Assembly: GCA_030581615.1 (NCBI GenBank)
Contig: JAKTTT010000070.1
Coordinates: forward strand, 43,494 to 107,493
Reading direction: 5' to 3'
Source: Alloascoidea africana
Taxonomy: Eukaryota; Ascomycota; Alloascoideomycetes; Alloascoideales; Alloascoideaceae
Length of the DNA stretch: 64,000 nucleotides
Shown here piece after piece: positions 54,801-64,000 of this stretch; position 1 is the stretch's first letter; every line of letters begins with the position of its first letter. Both the position numbers and the translations under genes were made by a program. A model generated the notes under the pieces. It was not told the origin of the DNA and did no database searches. It saw only the letters and a program-made list of their open reading frames with translations.

Positions 54801-56023
54801 GAAATATTGTACGGAGAGATTGCCCGGTCAAAGCTTGGTTATTACAATTGGAGGAATGCCTCTTATACAAAGTAACTGCCTAATGATTTTAAAGAATTGT
54901 ACCTACAGTTATAAGGTTGGTATGGCATATTTGACAATCCCAAGGGGATTCCATATGGGATGAATCTCTAAAAACAATGCTGATCATAAGCCACCTCTCA
55001 AACAAAAGGTGAGTATAATCAAATATACTGCACATGTTTTTACTGAAAAAGCCAGAACGGCAGGGAAAGGCGATGGAGCACCTTGTGTCACCAGAAACCT
55101 ATGACTATCTATCACAGATGTGGTCAGGCTAATGAACACAGAAGGGTCGGGAGTGGAAAACTATGGAGAACTGACAGCCTACAGAAAGGGAGGATCCTGA
55201 ATATATGAGAACAGAGGAATAGCCTTCTTTTTCGACACCTGATGTCTATTATCCGATTCAAATGTGATGCATGATATCTTTTGCGGGTGTTTAACGATGA
55301 GCGAATCTCACAAAATGTTTCATAGCTTGTCTTGATAGTAAACAGTCATTCCTTAACCTTTCTAACATACAGGCTTCCATGTTTCAAAACCTTTAGTGCT
55401 GAATTTTCAATTTCTTTATCATAACTACACGTTTTCTGAAACTTATAGTCCCTAGCACTACCTCCGATACCTGAAATGCATGCATTCAGCAATTTTGCGA
55501 GCTTGGCTGAATCGTATAATGTCAACTAAGCTCATCCCTTTTCTATCTTGATTTGAAGTCACCAAAGATTCAAATTCATTCGCAGAACTGATTAATTCTT
55601 ATAAAAGGAGAGCTTATCCAACAATTCTGCAGGATCAAAACGTGTGTAATTTACGGAAAGCAATGCTTCGACCACTATCTGAGACGTACCTGGCGGTTCG
55701 GTTCTTTACTCCTCCCATGGACTGGTTTTTAAGTTCTCAGTTAAACCAAACCTATCCTTTCAGTTCTTCATTTCGTTCTATGCCCCAATCTTATAGCAAT
55801 AAATCCTTTTTATTCATTGCTCAAAGCCCAAGAATCCCCATGACTAATCGAGAGTCTTCAAACTCCTATTTATTTCTTGTTCAAACAGGCCAACCTAATA
55901 TTTATTTTCTCTCAATCCAGACGATGGGAGACAACCGAAGTCTCTGTTTTGGAACAACGGCAAAAATCACTTGCTCAAATTATAGATCAACATGTTAAAA
56001 ATTTAAAGGCTTAAGAAAAAATC
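51848..56023. other. Long gene-poor region upstream of the C2H2 gene
   Basis: 4.2 kb without a supported gene. The first 1.2 kb is the probable promoter and leader of the C2H2 regulator. The longest frame, at 52608-53027 on the minus strand (139 codons), shows no family feature. A frame at 55642-55998 stops just before the tRNA-His gene and is also unsupported. Confidence 0.5.
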
Positions 56024-56095
56024 TGCCGTCTCCCAGAATCGAACTGAGGTTTCTTCGGCCACAACGAAGTGTACTCACCACTATACTAAAACGGC
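56024..56095 (-). tRNA. tRNA-His (anticodon GTG)
   Basis: Read on the minus strand: acceptor stem GCCGTTT/AGACGGC plus discriminator A; D arm TAGTATAGTGGTGAGTAC; anticodon stem CTTCG/CGAAG with loop TTGTGGC, anticodon GTG; T arm with TTCGATT in the loop. No intron; 72 nt including base 73. The additional 5' G of tRNA-His is not encoded and would be added after transcription, as in other eukaryotes. Confidence 0.93.
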
Positions 56096-56260
56096 TGAAC
56101 CCTGATGTATGAAATTTCTGATTCTTACTTTCTGTTCCGATAGAACTAAATTCCAAATGATCCACCCACTGAACGCTGGTGTAACTACTATGACCCTTTC
56201 CAGCTAACATTGCCAACATCTGATCAGTATTCATTTATACAGTCGAGTTGTATGACTTGG

Positions 56261-56961
56261 TGTTGTAACACTGGTTATGATAAGTTTGATATGTAATATT
56301 TAGTTTTGATTTAGATGATTCGGAATAGCCGCTGAAGACAGAAAAATAACCTTCCACGACCATTAACATTGTAAGCCTCTTTGCCCAGAAACCATCCGTT
56401 TCCGACTCCTCTTTTGATCTCATCCCTGTCAGCTCTCGTTATCCTACTCAGGTCAAACCTTGGCTTCAAACCACCGCATCTCGTTAAAGCCTGCTCGCTG
56501 CTCTATTTATTCTGCCCCTGTCCCTTTGATTAACCTGTGTGGACTTCCAGATCTTCTGGCTACCTCTCTCTCCAGTATCACCACTCACAATCCCTACCCC
56601 TGATTCCATCTTCAGGCGCCTTGGATTGACGTTAAGGTAACCAGCGAGACCAGGCCAATGAAATCACATAGAATGTTCCATGAATGACATCGGTAACCTC
56701 TTTTAACTTTCTTTAGACTTCTTTCTATTACTTTTATTTACTTTTACTTCAGAAGAACCTTTTACTTTATTTCTGGAATATTATTTGTCCTTGTTACTTT
56801 TATTTACATAAAACTATATAAAGGAGGGTTCCCTCCCTAGATAGATCAGAGAACTAGAGACAGGAATAAGAACTTTTTACTTGATCTTCTTGAAAATCTC
56901 CTTCCGAATCACCTCGAATCATAATCAGAATAACGAACAACGAACAACGAACGTAATAACA
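56261..56961 (+). mobile_element. Putative solo LTR of a Ty-type retrotransposon
   Basis: About 700 bases that begin TGTTGTAACA and end TAATAACA, so the outer TGTT/AACA is inverted as in LTRs. Near position 56815 there is a TATATAAAGG promoter-like box. It is followed by a purine-rich start region (GAGAACTAGAGACAGGAAT) and pyrimidine-rich sequence, as in LTR R-U5 parts. It lies about 165 bases upstream of the tRNA-His gene, a preferred target of Ty elements. A 5-base target duplication is not visible (CTTGG against ATCTG), and no second copy is in the window, so this is tentative. Confidence 0.4.
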
Positions 56962-57935
56962 ATCTGACTGAGGTGCAAATTTTTTACATGATTCTTTAAA
57001 ACATCAAATGATAACTAACTATTTCTCCATAGTTTTATCATAAGTTTAACAATGATTCTAGATAGGTGTATTTGAATGTGTTCTTTGTATCTATATAATT
57101 CTGTACAGAGAGACACTTAGTGGAAGGGTATTAAACCACAGATATCAACATGAGTATTCAGACTTGAGGTCGAGTACTGAAGTATATCTCTACTTTCACG
57201 GACAAAACTCCTAAAAAACTAGATTCTGTCATCTAGTGAGTATAGCAGTAATTGTCAAAGCTGTCTGTATAAAGCTTGATCTATTAGAAACGAAAGAGAG
57301 ACTCCTCTTATGTACACAGAACTATGTAGCTAACAATTAAGGTGGTTGGTAAGAGGTTGGCTTGATCTCAGAGAGTGACTGGCTTGCATACCAAAAGTAG
57401 TAAGACCGTCCTTGTGTGTGATAAGCAATCTCATTGTAACAGTTACCGTAAGATTTATCAATTTGAAATTATACATTTTCTTTTTGTCTTATCCCAAGCA
57501 TGGCTGGTTTCTAAAGTCTTGGATTAACTAAGTATTTATAGAATACTCTAGTAACAGAGATGGCACTTTTCCTTTATTGTTATTAAATAAATTTCAGTTC
57601 TCACTAGGAGATCATATAGAACTTTAAGTATCTAATAACACCGGCATAAAAGAAAAGAATGTTTTTCCGTGGGCAGTTAAAATACCGTTTAATGGATTAT
57701 ATAAAGCATTACAAGTGATACTTGGGCACACAAGATATTTAAATATCCATTGTGTGCTATGTCCGGATAAGATGTTGTTTGTTCAATACGAGACCAGACA
57801 ACACATGCTCTTTTGTCCTTGTAGCTGGAGATTCTAGAGGGTTTCATAAAATGAGAATCCATTGATAAGCGATATTGGTTTCACATCAATATTTACAGCA
57901 ATTCTTCGTGAAGCCTGTATGCTATTTATCCTTAC
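56962..57935. other. Intergenic, no gene seen
   Basis: AT-rich sequence after the putative LTR and beyond the SCO1 3' end; no supported frame. Confidence 0.6.
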
Positions 57936-58856
57936 TTAGAAAAAAAAGAACTTTTTCTTGGTCTCTTTTTCACGCTCTTCTTTTGGAATGAATGCTTTGA
58001 TATGTTCCAAGATTTTCTTAGATCCTGCTTCTGCATCATAGATACTTCCCAGAACATCAATAAACTTGCCATCAGGGTCAATCAAGTAAAAAAATATGGA
58101 GTGATCCACAAGGTAATCTGAGTCTGGCTTTGCATCTCTAGGTGTCGCAAAATATACCCTGTACTTCTTACAAATGTCCTTGATTTCGTCATATGTTCCT
58201 GTTAATCCAATAATGTTAGGGTGAAATTCTACCAGATACTCCTTCAGAGCTTCTGGAGTATCTCGAGCAGGATCACAAGTTATAAAGATCGGCTGAAAAT
58301 CTTTTATTCCTGCCTTTTTAACGCTGTCAATTATGAACGCCATTTTATCCAATTCATCTGGACAAATGTCAGGGCAATGTATAAAACCGAAATAGAGCAG
58401 TGAGAACTTTCCCAGCAAATTCTTCTCAGAAAATGCTTCCCCGTTATGGTCAATCAAGTCAAATTTGCCGCCTAGTAAAGGTTTACCTTCTTCACCTCTA
58501 TTATATTCAGCTTCTCGTCGAAGCTCAATCTGTCTCTTTTTATTTGTAAAGTGATAGCCCAAGCCTAGTCCAGTGACAGCAAACAAAGCAGCAGCTATCC
58601 AGTTGATTCTTTCCAATAGTGGCTTCTTTGGCAAAATATCTTGAGGATTCACATCGCTACCTATCTCAAGTCTACTTAAACGCTTTTTGTGCTCGCTAGC
58701 ATTGAGATGACCTGATGATTCCTTCACCTCCTGATTCTTTCTGGGAAGGCTCGAAAAGCATTGCCTATGTACTATTTTCAATGGGCTGATTATGAAGCGT
58801 GAATTACCGACCCGGATATGAAAGGCTCTCAATGATCGAAAGGTTGAAGTCAGCAT
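57936..58856 (-). CDS. SCO1: SCO1/SCO2 mitochondrial copper chaperone for cytochrome oxidase
   Basis: 306 residues from the ATG at 58856; the frame upstream to 58895 starts with TTG. Arg- and Ser-rich mitochondrial presequence at 1-40, a single inner-membrane segment at about 85-101 (WIAAALFAVTGLGLGY), then a thioredoxin-like domain in the intermembrane space. Copper ligands Cys161 and Cys165 (CPDIC) and His252 (LVDHSIFFYL) are all present. It passes copper to the CuA site of Cox2. The C-terminus ends in basic residues and four Phe. Its ATG is only 28 bases from that of a small ORF on the other strand. Confidence 0.95.
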   Translation of the reverse strand: MLTSTFRSLRAFHIRVGNSRFIISPLKIVHRQCFSSLPRKNQEVKESSGHLNASEHKKRLSRLEIGSDVNPQDILPKKPLLERINWIAAALFAVTGLGLGYHFTNKKRQIELRREAEYNRGEEGKPLLGGKFDLIDHNGEAFSEKNLLGKFSLLYFGFIHCPDICPDELDKMAFIIDSVKKAGIKDFQPIFITCDPARDTPEALKEYLVEFHPNIIGLTGTYDEIKDICKKYRVYFATPRDAKPDSDYLVDHSIFFYLIDPDGKFIDVLGSIYDAEAGSKKILEHIKAFIPKEEREKETKKKFFFF

Positions 58857-58884
58857 TTTGAGGTTGACTGTATTCAGTAGCTTT

Positions 58885-59109
58885 ATGTTCAACAACGAAG
58901 CACCTTATTGTATGCTGATGGCTAGTTCCAGTTCTCAAATCTACTACTCACGGGTAAAGTTTTGTGAAGTAGCTTGTGCTCATGTGACCAAGTTACCAGA
59001 TACTGTACGAGATACACTTTTAAGTTGCCAATGTGAACAGTTTCCAGTTGCAGCAATTGCTTTATGGACAAAAATAGGTTTGGATAAGGAAGAAAAATGT
59101 CTAGCTTAG
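58885..59109 (+). CDS. Small ORF divergent from SCO1, unrecognised
   Basis: 74 residues from the ATG at 58885. It is Cys-rich (seven Cys) with a plausible mixed composition (HVTKLPDTVRDTLLSCQCEQ, then FPVAAIALWTKIGLDKEEKC). No signal peptide, membrane segment or known family was recognised. Only 28 bases separate it from the SCO1 ATG; SAD1 and the prolidase in this window are only 38 bases apart, so such spacing is possible here. It could also be a chance frame or the first exon of a larger gene, though no good donor site was found near its end. Confidence 0.35.
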   Translation: MFNNEAPYCMLMASSSSQIYYSRVKFCEVACAHVTKLPDTVRDTLLSCQCEQFPVAAIALWTKIGLDKEEKCLA

Positions 59110-61983
59110 TAAAACTTCTGAAGCTTCAAGCTGTTTAGCGAGAAATGTCCCAAGGCAGAGAAGACAAGTCCGTTGCGGTTAGTTGTCTGTGCCATGTGGA
59201 AGGAAGGCCAGATGAATTTATATCACTTTACTAAACGTCACCAAACCTACAGCTAGACTAAGTGAAGGAGCATAAGAAAGAATCGAAACAAATTCTGGCA
59301 GAAGTACAGTCCTACAGGCCCCCTAGTACTACCAGCTAGAAAAATTGATTAAGCGCGTACCTAGACGACTACCGTTTCTTGTCTGGCCATGGCAAAACCT
59401 GGGATGCGTTTGCTAAAGTCGATTACATTTTTCTAGCCCAGATGTTGCAGATACTGAGCAAGGTAAAAAATCCTGTACTTGAGTGTATATATACCGATAG
59501 GAGGTAGGTGGATTTCCTATTCATATTCTCAGAGGTAGGACTTTTATGGGAGCCTGATTTGATCGTAGCGAAGACTACAATATTTTACTTTTCAGAACAT
59601 ATCTCATTTAAACTTCTCTTCTAGCCGTTCCAAGGGAAGCCACTCACAGCTGTGAACTTTCAAAGCTTAAACAATCTATTTTGTTGGCCCATACCAACAG
59701 GTGTATGGGTGGAGTCCAAGCAATTCCAAATTGATGGTTCCTCCTAAATGGCATCTTTAAACTAATCGTAAACACTAATGGTTAAAAAAGATTGGAGTAT
59801 TTCCCTTTTCGCCACTAATTTATTCTAATCTTTTATATTTAGATATTAGAAAGAGGCAAACTGAGAATGAGAGAGAAGCAGCTTAAAGGATACAGAGTGT
59901 CGTTTCTCCAACAGAATGATCTCACATTGATTTGATTTTTTTGATGGTAGAGCACAATTCGACTATTGAGAATCATAAATAACAACAACTTTAGGATCCA
60001 TCCAGAGGTCACCTCAACGAAAGCAAAATAGGAAATGGCGATTCGGGCTTTTTTGCCAGAGGCCGAGTATATCAATTTACGATAGCTAGAGACTCCTATA
60101 TGCCAATTGACTAGGTTATCTATTTTCAAAGGAGCAGAATATACTTAGTTTCCAATCCAAAAAGTGAAAGGAGCATACACTTCCATATTCGAAGTGTAAT
60201 ATGCAGAAAACAATTATCTCAATTTCACACTTTACTCACCTATTCATCTTCATAACCATTAGTCATTCTATCGGCTTCGAAAATTGGCATCTCAAATATT
60301 CCTTTAAACCATTGCACAAGCAGCTGCATTCGTTTGTAAAGCTTTTCTTTTCTTTTCTTTTTAGTTTAACAAATCCTTATTGTTCAACAAATCTTGACAT
60401 ATTTATGATACCGTTTTTTCTCAATTCCATCATCTGCCCGATGCATTTAAAATTCGTACATGAAAAAGGAAGGAAAATGTATGTCCTAGTTGTCCTGTGA
60501 GGTACTGGACCGCCTGATCAAAAACCATATGCTTTCTGTATTAAGACGAACGCAGATATGTGAGCATGCTGAAAGAATTTTCAGGTACTAATCATTTATG
60601 GCGGAGTTGATTTCTTCATCTGTTCGCATATGAACATCCAAAATACTTATGCGCTACCACAAATACAATCTATATGTTGCATAAATATGCCGGTGGTGCA
60701 AGATTTGGTTGAACTACGGTTGGAAAAATAATAGAAGTAAGGGAGGAAGGTTCATTTGGCCCGACCGTTTCATTCTATACCCAGAAGCATCAAGAAATGT
60801 AGAAGATAAGAAGCGAAACCTGGAAAATATACTGCCTTGTACTTCAAGTTTTGTCAGTCTAAAAATAGTGATATTGATAGAAGAGACCCTTTCCGGTACG
60901 TTTCTAGTATAGTCAGGTCTCTTGCTTCTTCAATTATCACTAGGATGCTTAGGTCTGAGACAGAAACCATCTCCATCTTGACCGTAAAGTAGAAAGTTCA
61001 GTTCCTTGGCAACAGGTCAAAAAACGGTAGAGATGCCCAGAAGCGCAGGTCTTGACTATTTTCAAGGCGTTATTCCCAGCACCGTACAGATCAGTAAGGA
61101 GAATAGAATTTTCGTTGCATGTTGCAGATACAACTTTCTTCGTATCTATAGTAGTGCCTATAACCAATGAGTGTCTTTGTAATCTTTTTCATCCATCATT
61201 TCGGTCAGTGGGTAGGTCACACACGCAAAGGCGAGAAAAACATAACTGTTGAAAATAGAGATCAAAAAGAATATCATAGCCACATCTACTCCAACCAGAA
61301 TACGGGGTGTTACAACAGTAGCCTGAATAAAATAGAAATCTTACAACAGTGAGTGAAGCTATTTAAGCAATAATTCTTTTCATGTTTGAATCTCAGATAT
61401 GCATCGAATCTCGTTAGGAAAGTTATTTCAACTCTATTTTACCAGAAAAACGATGCAGGTATCCCGATATGATGTAGTGCAGGTCCTTTCGGCAATTGTT
61501 TTACGACATTTTTTTTGTTGTGTAGGAAAAATGTACTAGGGACCTGAACATACATGATGTAGCTCCGTCATCTTTGACAGATGCAAAATTTATGAAACGC
61601 CTTAATAGTGACTTGGGTGGAACGCAATTTGACAGTTGTACTGGTACAACCATCTTCAAAGGATTGTTTTTTGATAATGATCAAAGTAAATAATAATTTG
61701 CTTGAGAGCGTGCTATCAAATTCGACTTTTTAATTTTCTGGGTACCTACGCCAGATGTAAATTGTTCTGTAGTGAACGTGTATCATCACGTAAAGAAACC
61801 AACTGGTGTTAGTATCATTTAAGTAAGGTCAATTTTTTTCATTTTCCCTTTCTAATATTTAAACTTGACAACTTGTCTGTTCTTCTCCAAAAAAGCATTC
61901 TAGACATTCTTTTCAAGACCCACACTCTTTCACTAATTTTTATCAACACATTCGTTTAATACATTCGTTAAACCATCTTTAAG
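59110..61983. other. Long gene-free region upstream of the adhesin-like gene
   Basis: 2.9 kb with no supported gene. Long upstream regions are common for cell-surface adhesin genes in yeasts. The last 150 bases are T/C-rich and form the probable leader. Confidence 0.55.
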
Positions 61984-64000
61984 ATGATAATCCAAAAACT
62001 CACAGCACCTTCAGTGCTGATATCATCTCTGGTAGCCGCCACAAGTGCTTGCGAATTCGTCAACGTCTGCGATTCGGATGATTTTAATTCCAAGCAAGGG
62101 AGCAGCTGTCCAAAAGGTTCACTTGATGTTTACAATGTTCTTTACCAAAAAGATGGCAGTTATAATGTCTACATTAACGTCAATCTTGAGACATCTCTGG
62201 GAAATTCAGATTTACGTGAACTTAAGTTTACCTCTCCAAAAACTGAAGTTCTCTATTCCAAGAATATTCCTGGTAGCTACGACGCTTCGTTGAATTGTGC
62301 TCATTTTTCCCATGTTTTCAATATTCCGTCTTCTGCCGTCTACGATTACTCAGAATCTGTCCAATGCATTGACCAACTTGCCATTCAGTACGATTTCAAT
62401 AGCGTAAGCTGCGATTATCGAACTGGGTGTGATACAGGCGGAGCAGATAGTCCAACGATTTGTTGGAAGAAAGAATACAACCCATACAGTAAGTTATCCT
62501 TTAAAGTGTTTGCCGCGTGATGTATCAGTTTAACTAACCTTTAACAGTCCCAACTACTAAGCCTCATACCACTTTAACTTCTGACTGTGACGAAAAAACC
62601 ACCACCAAAGTCACACCTACACCTTCAACTTTCTGCGATGATAAGGAAACTACTTCCACAACGCTCAAGCCTACCACAAGTTCTACCATTTCCTACCCCA
62701 CGTGTGCTATTCAGAGCTTTGAGGATATTTGTGGAGATGTCAAGTTTAATAGCAAAGTTGGTAGTAATTGTCCAGTCGGTACTATCGATGTTATAAGCGT
62801 TTCTGAGTTGACCAGCGGCAATTTTGCTGTTACAGTCCATGTAGATTTGGATACGTCACTCACCAACTCCGATCTTTGGGAGCTCAAATTCACAACTCCT
62901 AATGACATCCTTTACTCTCATAACATTCCAGGTGACTACGACACTTCCGTTAACTTTGTTGATTTCACACACACTTTAACCGTTCCTGCGTCATACATCA
63001 ACCACTATTCAGACAGCATATCGTGCATATCTCAAATTTCAATTCAATATGATTTCTACAGCGTCAGTTGTGATTATAGAACAGGTTGCGACGCTGGAGG
63101 AGCTGACAGTCCTACCATATGTTGGAAGAAGCAGACCGAATGTCTTTCTAGCTCTTCCAGTGCACCAGTTCCATCAGTATCTTCGTCTGTTCCAGCTCCT
63201 TCAAGTGAATCCGTGTCTTCGTCTGTACCAGTTCCATCTTCCAGCGGATGCACTTACATCACATCCTGGACATCGAAACACAAGACTTTTACTAGCACAA
63301 TTGTTACCGACTGTTCCAGCGCACCAGTTCCTTCAAGTGAATCAGTGTCTTCATCTGCACCAGTTCCTTCAAGCGAATCCGTGTCTTCGTCTGCACCAGT
63401 TCCATCTTCCAGCGGATGCACTTACATCACATCCTGGACATCGAAACACAAGACTTTCACTAGCACAATTGTAACCGACTGTTCCAGCGCACCAGTTCCT
63501 TCAAGTGAATCAGTGTCTTCATCTGCACCAGTTCCTTCAAGCGAATCCGTGTCTTCGTCTGTACCAGTTCCATCTTCCAGCGGATGCACTTACATCACAT
63601 CCTGGACATCGAAACACAAGACTTTCACTAGCACAATTGTAACTGATTGTTCCAGCGCACCAGTTCCTTCAAGCAAATCAGCATCGTCTTCTGCACCAAT
63701 TCCATCAAGTGAATCCGTGTCTTCATCTGCACCAGTTCCTTCAAGTGAATCAGTGTCTTCGTCTGCACCAGTTCCTTCAAGTGAATCCGTGTCTTCGTCT
63801 GCACCAGTTCCATCTTCCAGTGGATGCACTTACATCACATCCTGGACATCGAAACACAAGACTTTCACTAGCACAATCGTAACTGATTGTTCCAGCGCAC
63901 CAGTTCCTTCAAGTGAATCAGTATCTTCGTCTGTTCCAGCTCCTTCAAGTGAATCAGTATCTTCGTCTGCACCAGTTCCTTCAAGTGAATCAGTATCTTC
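61984..64000 (+). CDS. Cell-wall adhesin-like protein with duplicated N-terminal domain, partial at the 3' end
   Basis: Exon 1 is 61984-62488; intron 62489-62547 (59 nt, GTAAGT ... ACTAACCTTTAACAG); exon 2 is 62548 to beyond the window. The joined frame has no stop to the last base. Signal peptide at about 1-22 (SVLISSLVAATSA). Two related domains of about 140 residues follow, at 62050-62487 and 62701-63141. They share SCPKGSLDVYN / NCPVGTIDVIS, NSDLRELKFTSP / NSDLWELKFTTP, NIPG.YD, and SVSCDYRTGCD.GGADSPTI followed by CWKK. A Thr/Pro/Lys-rich linker separates them. From about 63150 come Ser/Pro/Val repeats of 12 residues (APVPSSESVSSS) and a Cys-flanked block GCTYITSWTSK...TIVTDC, seen four times. 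Expected to be secreted, heavily O-mannosylated and cell-wall bound; the GPI end lies outside the window. The domain itself was not recognised. Confidence 0.85.
62489..62547 (+). other. Spliceosomal intron in the adhesin-like gene
   Basis: 59 nt, starts GTAAGT, branch site AACTAAC followed 10 nt later by the acceptor TTTAACAG. Read unspliced, the frame stops at 62518-62520. Spliced (phase 1, A plus TC gives Ile), it continues to the window end. Confidence 0.85.
63150..64000 (+). repeat. Coding minisatellite: 36-bp units and 168-bp higher-order repeat
   Basis: The Cys-flanked block starts (GGATGC) at 63246, 63414, 63582 and 63822. Spacings are 168, 168 and 240 bases, the last being 168 plus two 36-bp units. 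Between the blocks, 36-bp units coding for 12 residues occur in two or more copies. All lengths are multiples of three, so the frame is kept. Copies are almost identical at the DNA level, including silent sites. Confidence 0.9.

Noticed and set aside
55642-56234. Frames flanking and covering the tRNA-His gene
   Set aside because: One overlaps the tRNA directly; neither has protein-family features.
1-64000. CRISPR arrays, rDNA, centromere or telomere repeats
   Set aside because: No regularly spaced direct repeats, no rRNA sequence and no telomere-like tracts were seen; the only tandem arrays are microsatellites and the coding repeats after 63150.

Overview
This window is nuclear DNA from a budding yeast (Saccharomycotina). 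The proteins are clearly fungal: Sft1, Lag1, carboxypeptidase Y, a Kre2/Ktr mannosyltransferase, Msc2, an Hst3/Hst4-type sirtuin, Ecm33, calnexin and Sco1. CTG codons fall at conserved leucine or hydrophobic positions, for example in the NWLGN motif of carboxypeptidase Y, so this is not a CUG-Ser species. At least eight genes are interrupted by short introns, mostly 53-72 nt, with 5' sites such as GTGAGT, GTAAGT and GTATGR and a CTAAC/TTAAC branch site usually close to the acceptor. Together with an alkyltransferase-like gene and long gene-free stretches, this suggests an early-diverging lineage (Dipodascaceae- or Trichomonascaceae-like). The species is inference only.

Layout. 1-5.3 kb: a Ubc6-like E2 without its membrane anchor and a tRNA-Gln with a small intron. 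5.3-7.7 kb: SFT1 (2 exons) and the ceramide synthase LAG1, separated by an odd GC-rich stretch. 7.7-11.5 kb: gene-free. 11.5-19.2 kb: a PH-domain protein, an alkyltransferase-like gene with a GC-AG intron, an uncharacterised 3-exon gene, and SAD1/USP39-like sharing a 38 bp divergent gap with a prolidase. 20.5-24.6 kb: carboxypeptidase Y, a 4-exon KTR mannosyltransferase and a small putative mitochondrial membrane protein. 24.7-29.4 kb: a 4-exon MSC2 zinc transporter and a sirtuin, both minus strand. 29.6-31.1 kb: an unrecognised broken frame and a decayed Ty1/copia reverse transcriptase with an inverted duplication. 31.7-35.5 kb: a Zn2Cys6 regulator and ECM33, minus strand. 38.1-43.5 kb: an alcohol dehydrogenase, an AGC-like kinase and calnexin. 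43.5-57.9 kb: very gene-poor, holding one C2H2 regulator, a tRNA-His and a putative solo LTR. 57.9-59.1 kb: SCO1 and a small divergent ORF. 62 kb to the end: a large cell-wall/adhesin-like gene, cut by the window edge, with a duplicated N-terminal domain and Ser/Pro tandem repeats.

Many of the genes act in the secretory pathway, vacuole or cell wall (SFT1, LAG1, CPY, KTR, MSC2, ECM33, calnexin, the adhesin). They lie on both strands with separate promoters, so this is read as co-location and not as an operon-like unit. The most interesting locus is the adhesin-like gene at the right end. It is not visible as one open frame because of an intron at 62489-62547 and because it runs off the window.
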